This document shows positions 55,490 to 64,000 of a stretch of DNA of 64,000 nt, in pieces. The DNA is from Cunninghamia lanceolata (lineage: Eukaryota; Streptophyta; Pinopsida; Cupressales; Cupressaceae). The stretch covers positions 1,394,501 to 1,458,500 of the forward strand of contig BSBN01001362.1 of the NCBI GenBank assembly GCA_027924645.1. The letters run 5' to 3'. The position numbers were made by a program, and so were the translations under genes. The notes beneath the pieces were generated by a model, which was not told the DNA's origin, made no database searches, and saw only the letters and a list, made by a program, of their open reading frames with translations. Every line of letters starts with the position of its first letter. Position 1 is the first letter of the stretch.

Positions 55490-56820
55490 TTTAGACTACA
55501 GTGCAGAGCTTCTGATTCTGCTTTCTACTTTTAGGGTTTTTCTGATTTTGAGTGTTTGGGCTAATAGTCATTTTTACAGGTTTAGTGGCTGGAGTAGATC
55601 ATTTAGATGCTTTGCCTAGTTCATTTAGACTAATTAGGGGAAAAGTAAACAAGTGCATTACATACAAACTTCACATAGTTCATAACTAGGAAGAAAGTAA
55701 CTGAACCCATTGCTATCTTTGCATTGTTAATTTATTTTCCTAGTTAGACCATTGCTATCTTTACAAACAGGAAAATGAACATTGTTATGTCTTAAAATCA
55801 CTTCCAAGTTAACAATCGTGTGAGTGCACAAGTAGAGTAGCCCATTTAGTTTTTCTAATTTTAACTAGGTTGGATTAACCAGTGTATTCTATGCTTGCGA
55901 ATGACAATAGGCTTATGCTCTCCCCTTAACTAGGTGATCAAAGTGCCAAACTTGTCATTCTATTTGTTTAACCTTTAGGGGGGCCTGCCCTTGGATGCAC
56001 ACTTGTCCAAGTGGGAACGACCCTGAGTGGTAATAGGCTAAAGCCAAGCCCTACCAAGCCGCTTAAAATAAATTGTGCTTGAGGTGAAAACCTCCTGCAA
56101 TGAGTGCTGCTGTGTTACACCGACGGCCAACCTCCCCCAAAACCCTCTAAGGCGTAACCGTTTGAGGCTGGGAAACTCCATAATGGAGAGTAGTGCTGCC
56201 GCACGTGTAACCACTCGAACGGTTGCCCTGACTAAGAACTAATTGTTTAGTAATCCAAAATCTCCTATTTGTTGATGTAAAGGGCGAAGCCTTTGAAGCG
56301 GCCTCGATTCATGTGACTCTTAGTAGAGGTATCAGGGACAATCCTAAGGTTCGGTGGGGGTACGAGCCTAAGGAAACCCAGATCTAGTATGTGTGAGAAG
56401 TGAGTGCCGTGGAGGGGAGCCGGTGCTACTAGATCCTGGAGCTACATGCTTTGAGTATGCATAGCTAGAGGATTCAACAAATACTATTCTATCCAACCTA
56501 GGGTGTACTTGTTTTTGAGTCCAAATAGTCCAAAAATACACAAAAATAACAAAAGATAAAAATCATGAAAACTTCTGTGTGTTTGCTGTGTCTTTGCCAT
56601 AATTAAACATCAAAATTCTCAAAAACACTGAGTTTTCAAACCAAAAAAATAGAAAAACTTGAAAAATAGTTCCAAAATTTTGCAAAACAAAGACAAAAAC
56701 TAGAATTGCGCATTTGTCATGACCTGTAGCGCATTTTATCTGACTTATAGAGCTTGTATCCTTTGTTTCCACGCATTTGTTGCTACACATCTAAACTAGT
56801 AAGCTTTTCTGGTCTTGTGT
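55490..56820 (+). other. Untranslated leader of the LTR element
   Basis: No coding similarity. The 55980-56500 part is noticeably more GC-rich than its surroundings and carries the AACCGTTTGAGG / CTCGAACGGTT complementary pair (about 56156 and 56214), suggesting RNA structure. Confidence 0.5.
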
Positions 56821-56822
56821 CA

Positions 56823-57293
56823 ATGGCAAACAAATTAGAATATACTGGTCAAAAACTCCAATATTTGCAATTGCAAATAAACTTAGGTCCCTCACCCCAA
56901 GATTGTGTAGCAATTTCTCAACAAATCCAAGTCTTACAACAAGAAATGGCAATCTTGCAAGCTGAACGTGCTAGTACTAGCTATGCCTCATCCCAAAATC
57001 ATACCTTCTTTTCTTGTCTTAATGATACAATTGACAAGGCAACCACCACCTCAAGGGGGAAATCATATGCCACTCCTACTAGTCCTCCTTCTCCACCTTC
57101 TAAGACACATATTCCAAAACATACCAGTTCTACACCAACACCACCATCTAGTTCCTCAAACTCTAAATGGATGACCAAAAAAGAATCAGATGAGTGGTGG
57201 GAAAAATGTTTTCCAAATTTATACAACCAGAGAAAAGCTAGGGAGAAGCTAAAACCCCTCATTCACCTATCCATACACCTACCAATGATGTGA
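56823..57293 (+). CDS. Gag-like ORF of the non-autonomous LTR element, 156 aa
   Basis: The ATG at 56823 gives MANKLEYTGQKLQYLQLQIN; in-frame codons upstream are leader. Residues 1-45 are Gln- and Leu-rich and could form a coiled coil (CVAISQQIQVLQQEM). Residues 75-115 are Pro/Ser/Thr-rich, followed by KWMTKKESDEWWEKCFPNLY and a basic end. No retrotransposon-gag domain or zinc knuckle was recognised. The following reading (57322 onward) is in another frame, so the original polyprotein may have suffered a frameshift here. Confidence 0.5.
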   Translation: MANKLEYTGQKLQYLQLQINLGPSPQDCVAISQQIQVLQQEMAILQAERASTSYASSQNHTFFSCLNDTIDKATTTSRGKSYATPTSPPSPPSKTHIPKHTSSTPTPPSSSSNSKWMTKKESDEWWEKCFPNLYNQRKAREKLKPLIHLSIHLPMM

Positions 57294-57321
57294 TCCAAGG
57301 GCTACTAGCAAAGAGTCAACC

Positions 57322-58977
57322 ATGCCCCAAATTTCGGTCCTTGACGTTACCAAAGACTCTTCTAATGCCATGTCAAATCCTACAACCCCTTCATGTCATC
57401 CGCAACCCCTTGAGCTTATCGAAGTACCTCCTACTATGAACCAAAGTCAAGGTCCGTCAAACATCCATGTTGTTAACCAAGAAGCTATCTAAGAGCTATC
57501 CACTTCCATTCAAGAAGACCAAGAGCTATGTCAAGAGCACACCTTAGAGCATGTGGAAACATCCACCCCTAGTCTAAGTCAAGATCAAATCACTTTCATG
57601 CAACCCATCCATAATATGTGTCTTTTCTATGATCAAGAGGATATCCATAATAATGAACCTCTCCATGAGCCACTTGATCCTATCCATTTCCCAACACCTA
57701 TACATGCGAAGGAAATCCAATTCCAACCCGTCCATAACCTTTATCTTTTCTATGATCAAGATACTATCTTTGATGAAGAAGCTATCCATGAGCAACTTGA
57801 TCCTATACATGAGAAGGAAATCTAATTCTAACCCATCCATAACCTTTATCTATTCTATGATCAAGATATTCCCTATGAAGAAGATGTCCTTGAACAACTT
57901 GATCCCATACCCATCTGTGAGCAAGAAACCTCCATTACTTCTATCCTTCTTCCATCTAATCCCATCCATGATCCAACAACTTCCACTTCCTCTGATGAGA
58001 CACTTGCCTCCCAAGTGCACATGGATGATCAACCCAATAACTTGGACCCTAAAGAGCATAATGATGATCAAGATCCAAATGATCCTTCACCATCCATTAC
58101 TGACCAAGCTACAAATCCATCATCTTATATCCTTGGGCTTACTACCTTCATGCATGAATGTTCTTTCTTAGAACACCAACAACCATTATCTACTATCTCA
58201 CCTTCCTCATCCAATAAGGAACTCACTGCTAGTGCACCTATACACAATCCCACCGTCCACCGCATACTCCAGAATATGAACTATCAAGGTAAAGGCTTAG
58301 GCCTTCATGAACAAGGTATTTTGGAGCCCGTCCATGACAATGTTCCTCCACCCTCATATGACCTTGGATAAATACCCCAAGGTGAGCAATCTCAAGATGT
58401 TGGTACTTCCTCCACTCCTCCTAAGTCTACCACTTTCCATCGCAAATCCTATCATATCCCCAAAACATATGTCGCCATTTCGCCTCCATCTTCCTACAAT
58501 TGTCAAAAGTATGTGACCATACACCTTCCACCATCCAATCTACCTCCGCTACTTCCAACTCCTAACAGCCCTCTGTGCATCCTACCACCACTTCTTCCAA
58601 CACCTTATCCGTCCATCTATAAATCCTCTCAATATCCCAATCATGGCTGACAAATACACTTATTGTCTAAACAAGGAGCTTTCACCAACCTCACTTCCAC
58701 CATCCCACGGGGATTCAATGACAAATTTGTGGATGCCTCTAACTATAAAGTCAAAAATCATAAGAGTCCTCATGACCTAGGATATAAAAGCCAAGAATCA
58801 AAGAAAAACTCATCTCAGAAGTTGCATACACCCACACACCTCAAAGCAAAATTGAAAAAGGTGTGGGTCCCCAAGCATCCAGCAATTACCTCCGAAGCTA
58901 CATACAAGCTACATACACCCAAACTCATACCTTCACAAGAAAAGTCTAAAAGCAAAATGGTTTGGGTACCTAAGTAA
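57322..58977 (+). pseudogene. Decayed repeat/G-patch ORF of the LTR element
   Basis: One frame runs from the ATG at 57322 (MPQISVLDVTKDSSN) to 58977, broken by about five stops (near 57490, 57825, 57832, 58369 and 58648). In order it holds three copies of an IHNLYLFYDQD...EQLDPI repeat (57600-57900), then an acidic Asn/Asp/Pro-rich stretch. A G-patch-like segment ILQNMNYQGKGLGLHEQGIL follows at about 58268. The basic tail has KKVWVPKHP and SKMVWVPK motifs. G-patch segments occur next to the protease in many plant Ty3-gypsy polyproteins, so this is probably the surviving gag-protease junction of a gypsy-derived element. No protease DSGA motif was seen. Confidence 0.6.
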
Positions 58978-59077
58978 AAAGCCCTCAAGTCAAATGAGGC
59001 ATCCACCTCTCACAAATCCCAACCATCCACTTTCTCCTTCTCCATCCAAAAATCACATTCCCTCCAAAAGTATCAAA

Positions 59078-59314
59078 TCCTTCCATCCCACATGACAAGC
59101 AAAAATCAGAAAAATATTAAGTCTTTGTGGGTCCCTAAAGGCCTATATCATTCATCTACCAAGAAAAAATCTCCATTACTTCCCATACCACTTGCTCCTT
59201 CCATCCCACATGACAAGCAAAAATCAGAAAAATATTAAGTCTATGTGGGTCCCTAAAGGCCTATATCATTCATCTACCAAGCAAAAATCTCCATTACTTC
59301 CCATACCACCTGCC
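59078..59314 (+). repeat. Tandem duplication, period 118 bases
   Basis: TCCTTCCATCCCACATGACA starts at 59078 and 59196. Both units carry TGTGGGTCCCTAAAGGCCTA (another WVPK-type motif) and are nearly identical. Confidence 0.9.
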
Positions 59315-59744
59315 TATCATAAGCTTCAATGTTTATCATAGTATGTGCAACCGTTGGTCATGGTTCCCTTCCATTCCACAACACTTCCGTATAACTCCAT
59401 CTCCCCTCCCTTCCACTACTATCCTACATATCTTCCTCATCCTATGGTCCATGATTTTGCATAAACCTCCCCTCCATCCTTACATAAGTCCTGCATAATC
59501 TACATCATAATCCACTATTGCACCTTCCATTATCCAATATCTACCTTCTCCATATCTCACCTTCATGCAATTCCATACCAACATCTATGAGCACACTTGA
59601 CATGGTCCATGTGATGACATCCATTGAGACTATCACCTTTCAAGGAACTATATGCTAGAGTCTCTCCTCGTCCATATCCACATTCTCCTATTTAAATATT
59701 CAAAAAAAAATTAAAAACAAAGGAGTAAAGAGAAATCCCTTTGT

Positions 59745-59830
59745 CCAATGGTGAAAACCTAGCAAACAGGTGCCTTGGATAAGTACCATGATGAAAACCT
59801 GGTAAACAGGCATCATGTAAAGTTGATCTC
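59745..59830 (+). other. Block shared with the gypsy 3' end at 48.87 kb
   Basis: GGTGAAAACCTAGCAAACAG, then GTGCCTTGGATAAGTACCAT and GATGAAAACCTGGTAAACAG, aligns with 48870-48945 downstream of gypsy integrase. It therefore marks the pol-to-3'-LTR region of that family. Confidence 0.7.
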
Positions 59831-61960
59831 CTACGTCACTCACACTTGGGGGTACCTTGTCTCATCAGCATATCACTCTTCTCCTATCAGTTTCCTTCCT
59901 ACCATTTCCTATCATATCCTTCTATCCATTGCATACTTGTACTGTCCAGTCTATCCATCCTAATCTTCCTTTCCTCTATTTTTGATCTTGATAAAGATTG
60001 GGGGCACAATGTTGACAAATGTTTTAGATGTCTCTTGACATACCTTATCCCTCCAAACCACACAAATCCTTCATTGTCCTCTCATCCTCCTCCTTCATCT
60101 TAAGCATTGTCATGAAAAATCCTAAGTGTTCTACCTACAATGGGGCACGTTTTTCCTATGCGACATAGTCCTTGGAGATCACATCCTTGTTTCCTTCTAC
60201 CTACCCTACCATTGAGCCCCTATCGTCCATCCATCTGCCTATCTGTGGTGTTTCCCTTGTCATTAGTATCTAGCATTAAGGCTATCCAAAATTCTTATCT
60301 AGTATCCTATCCACAGTATCATCCTAGCATAGCCTCTGTCATCAATGTTATCTGTTCCATATCTGATCCATATCTGGTCCATATCGTGTCTCATCTGATC
60401 CATATCTTAGGTCCATCAAGGTTCACCCTGAATTACATTGCCTCTGTGTCGTGACGTGGGCAAGGCCATTATCAATGCGCCCCCGAGGCTCCACTTCCCG
60501 TCCATCCCATGTCTTGTCATCCGTCTCTCTACCCGTCCATGTCTGCACCTTTCACCAGGCAAAGCACGCATAGCAAACCCCACTTCCAAACAAAAGTCTT
60601 GATGCAGAACATCAACCTGTCCTAAACAAAGCAGAGCACCGTACTGCAACACTTCAACCAATTCTATATCAATTATGACAAAAAGGCACATCTAATGCAA
60701 GAATGTTTTGTGAATAGGTTAACTTAACAAAGTCTAGGATTTTTGTCATTATGTCTTCCTATGCTACTCAAGGATGCCCAAAGCGAGAGATGCTATGATG
60801 GGGGAATAATCTTTTTCTTTGTCTATTGTTTGTGGATCAAACTTTAGTAATGCTATGACTTCTGTCTAACGACATGATCAGCAAAAGATCATTGAGGACT
60901 TTAGAGGTCTGAACATGAAAAAGGGCAATCCTTGTCTATTGAAATGCAAGAAATACTCAGGTCATCTAGATTCAATTTTGACTAGATGCTTGTATTAACT
61001 TGCTATATCAAAATCCATGTAAGTAATACTCAGGTCATCTCGGTTTAATTATACCTAGATGCTTGTATTTTCTTACAACATAATAAAGCCCGATGATGAA
61101 ATAAGCACTTCAAAATACTTGCTATATCAAGGTGACAAATATCCATATCCATATCCATAATGTATCCAATTGCATCTCATATCTGTATCCATGTCTAATT
61201 GCATTTCTCCATATCCCATCCAATAAAGATCCAAAATGTAGCGAATCAATGTTTACAAAAGCTTGTGATTTCTTCTATCGAGTCATTCTTCTATCGATCA
61301 AATTTCTATTTGTCTTCATATCTCTCATCATTAGTTCTAGCTGTCAATATGAGCAGTGATCAAAATGCAAGTTTATCCTTAATCCATACCAATCGAGTCA
61401 AGCCAATCTTGTCGAATTATCCAATCGTAATCAGCGGTCTTGATCCTAATCTTGTCGTAAACCATATCAATCAATCATAACTATCGTTTGTGTTGCTCTA
61501 GGGATATATCGGTCCCTGCCATGACAAAACTATCGTATATTGTTATCATATAAAATGTCTTAGATAGGATGTTGCATTGTCAAAACCAGACCCGGAGTCT
61601 TATATGACATGTTTCATTCCTAAAACCAGACATCATCGATCTATATCCTTGGTTTACCACTTGACGGGGGCAATACCTTGTTCATTCTTGTATCATTTAT
61701 GCATACTTGCTTGCTTGTGTGTGTCATCATTTTATCTTGCAACGCATATCATTCACCTCTTTCTTCTCCATCTAACCATTTCTCCTCTTGTTTCTCCTCT
61801 TCTTCATCGTGAGATTGTCCGTCTCATGCCTTTCTATCGTCTTCCCGTCCAATCTCCCGAGGGGGCATCATGTCGTTAAACTTGTACCAGGGGCAAACTG
61901 GGGCATGTATCACCATTGAAAATTCTTATTCTCTGAAATAACGTGATAAAACACATTGCA
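59831..61960 (+). other. Non-coding 3' internal region of the LTR element
   Basis: Pyrimidine-rich and lacking any recognised domain on either strand. CCATATC/CCATATCTG words repeat around 60350-60410 and 61140-61200. Confidence 0.5.
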
Positions 61961-61962
61961 TC

Positions 61963-61976
61963 AAAGAGGGGCAAAA
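61963..61976 (+). other. Polypurine tract
   Basis: AAAGAGGGGCAAAA immediately precedes the TG of the 3' LTR, the position of the plus-strand primer. Confidence 0.85.
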
Positions 61977-63071
61977 TGTATACACCTAAAAATGGCATGA
62001 CTCTACTTAAATAAATATTTTAAATATTTATTTCATCATTCACATTCTTCTATCAATAAATAAATAAATTTATTTATTATTTATTTATTTGATTCATCCC
62101 CTCTCATTTAATTAAATAAATTACATTTTATTTAATTAATTAAATTCATTTTCATCAACTTCATTCTTCTGAATAATTAAATAATTTTAATTATTTAATT
62201 AAAATCTTTTATTCTTCCAAATTCAAAATAAAATGCAAATTTTATTTAAATGAAATCTTAAATATCCACTAAATAAAATATACTTTTATATTTTATTTTA
62301 TTCTTCAAAAATCTCCACAAAATAAAATATATTTCTATATTTTATTTATTCCTCTCAATTATCCACAAAATAATTAAATAAAATCTTTTTATTTAATTAT
62401 GCATTCTTATCTTCAAAAATCATTCTTATCTTCTAAAAATACTTTCCTCTTGTCATACAAAAGCAAAAGCAGTTTTAAAACATCTTTAAAGCAAACTTTC
62501 TCTTAAATTAGGAAAATAAATTCTAATTTAAGAAAATCAAATCTCATCCTCATCAAGAGAGGAGTTAACTCCACAAAGTTGCTTTTTGAATGACACATGT
62601 CTTTCTTCCATTTGTTGCACATTTTTCAACAATCCTCCTCCGTTGATCTTCTCTTTTCTTCTCAACCATTGATCTTCCTTCACCCATCTCTATAAATACA
62701 ACCCTCTATCTCTTCATATATATCATCCATAGCTTGAGCAAACTTATGTTGCAGAAACACAGGCATGCCTTTGGCATCCCCACTTTCTTAAGCATTTCAT
62801 ATCCTCCATTGTTAGTGTGTTGAAGCTCATCTTCAATCACACAAGTGTCCTAGCCATTCCATTCTTGTCACCTTTAACAAGCAAGGGAGCATTCTCTTCT
62901 AAGGGCTTCATCATCATCAAGGTCAAGAAGAGATAGGCGAATAATGGAAGATGCAAGGTAAAGGTGTGAGTATCATTTTATTTGTTATTTTAATCTCCTT
63001 TTTCGTTCAGATTTCATTAATGTATTGGGTTTTATTATTCATTATTGTTTAACCCATATTTCCCCTTCCCA
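61977..63071 (+). repeat. 3' LTR, 1095 bp
   Basis: Direct repeat of 53871-54953 with a 12-base longer TTTATTTATT run. It carries the TATA box TATAAATAC at 62691. Confidence 0.97.
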
Positions 63072-63076
63072 ACATG
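63072..63076 (+). other. Target-site duplication, right copy
   Basis: ACATG, identical to 53866-53870. Confidence 0.93.
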
Positions 63077-64000
63077 TAGTTTGACTTTGTCATTTGTCTT
63101 CCATTGCAACATCATATGCATGAACAATGAAAGCTTCTGTAGCCTGTTCTTTCCATCTGATATGCATTAGAAACTTGATTGGCATATGTGTCTTTCTGTC
63201 CTTGACTGCTTTGATCATAAGTCTTCTATTCATCTCTTTTTCATATTTCTGTCATTTCTTAAGTCTGATTTTTGTGAAATGTGACATGACATATGACAAC
63301 AATAAAATATTCTGATAATAATATGAACAAGAAGAATACCTTTCATGGCTACAATTCTATTTTCTGCACTTTGCCAACTTGATTCAGGCATTTTATACTT
63401 ATCTGATTTGCTTTAATCAATTGTAATAAATGTCATGATGACATACCTTCTCTGTAAGTTAATTAATGATGCATCCTGTCTTTTTCTGATATTCCTTTTT
63501 GAATGAGTAAAAAGGAAACATGCTGGGCTCAACCCTTGTGGGAGCCACATTTTCTCCACATGTTTATTTGTCTTCAAATCAGCAACATTACTTTTCCTAT
63601 ACCTGCACAGTGAACAAACAAGTTAGCATAAAAGATATACCTGATGGTATAGATTGATCTTCTTTATGATATCTGACTTGTAGCACATGTCTGATCTGAT
63701 CTTTCATACGAATTACATGATGTGACAAGTTGATGTATCTACTTGATAAAAGCATATGATAACTTTAAACATCCAGAGATCTAACAGGACTTTCCTCAAT
63801 TTTTTTGTAGGTTCAACTGATGATAAGAGCTGAAGATGAAGACTGAAGACCAACAACAACAAAACAACCTTCTTGCTTAGGCAATGATGGATGTCTACTT
63901 TTATCATGTGTTCATATTATTTCTTTTATCATTCAGATGTATAGCTTGCATGTCTGCAATTGCTCAGTCTAGTTACTCCCACGGCTTGTGTGGGATACAT
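63077..64000. other. Spacer to the right edge, nothing recognised
   Basis: Composition continues that of 51.9-53.8 kb, as expected if the LTR element split a single older sequence. No coding similarity was seen. Confidence 0.5.

Larger units (their letters stand above)
53871..63071 (+). mobile_element. Complete non-autonomous LTR retrotransposon, 9.2 kb
   Basis: Two direct LTRs begin TGTATACACC and end in CCCCTTCMCA. They are flanked by an exact 5-base duplication ACATG. A TGGCGCCC-type primer-binding site follows the 5' LTR, and a purine tract precedes the 3' LTR. The internal 7.0 kb holds a tandem-repeat leader, a gag-like ORF, a decayed ORF with a G-patch-like segment, and a long non-coding tail. 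I could find no protease, reverse transcriptase, RNase H or integrase in any frame. The near-identical LTRs point to fairly recent insertion compared with everything else in the window. Confidence 0.93.

Noticed and set aside
60416..60691. A 91-codon minus-strand frame with many Gly/Arg
   Set aside because: No domain resemblance. It lies antisense in the non-coding tail of the LTR element.

Overview
The window looks like nuclear DNA of a land plant with a large, repeat-filled genome. A gymnosperm such as a conifer is my best guess. The evidence is a plant-type MATE gene whose first intron alone is about 19.7 kb, several generations of decayed Ty1-copia, Ty3-gypsy and L1-like elements, degenerate plant-telomere words (TTTAGGG) far from any chromosome end, and AT-rich spacer. 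No prokaryotic, organellar or CRISPR features were seen. The clade assignment is inference.

Layout: (1) About 1.3-25.1 kb, minus strand: one host gene, a MATE (DETOXIFICATION-type) transporter. Six exons can be placed precisely and encode 433 residues; the C-terminal exon lies beyond the left edge. (2) Intron 4 holds an L1-type ORF1 remnant. Intron 1 holds a dead Ty1-copia element (about 5.27-17.1 kb, minus strand). It is split by an approximately 6.8 kb fold-back element that carries a GA-rich/TTTAGGG satellite in head-to-head arrangement and a gypsy gag remnant. Small hairpin and TIR elements (6.5, 21.6 and 22.9 kb) lie beside it. (3) 25-32 kb: AT-rich spacer with a hAT-like MITE and a cytochrome P450 pseudogene fragment (30.4-30.65 kb). 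(4) 33-42 kb: degenerate TTAGGG and TTTAGGG arrays, hairpins, and a 3.66 kb TIR element whose centre is a palindrome of TTGTATAT-type stem-loops. (5) 42-49 kb: a patchwork of dead gypsy pol, an L1-like LINE and gypsy integrase, with a second, 0.78 kb member of the TIR family inside the integrase. (6) 53.87-63.07 kb: a structurally complete LTR retrotransposon (1.1 kb LTRs, 5-bp target duplication ACATG, primer-binding site, polypurine tract). It carries a small gag-like ORF and a decayed G-patch/repeat ORF, and I can find no reverse transcriptase or integrase in it, so it is probably non-autonomous.

The MATE gene is the only host gene that looks functional. Everything else recognisable is mobile DNA, its decay products, satellite-like arrays or unrecognised spacer. 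The best candidates for something undescribed are the non-autonomous G-patch LTR element and its likely gypsy partner, the palindromic TTGTATAT array inside its TIR element, and the fold-back element carrying inverted telomere-like satellite.
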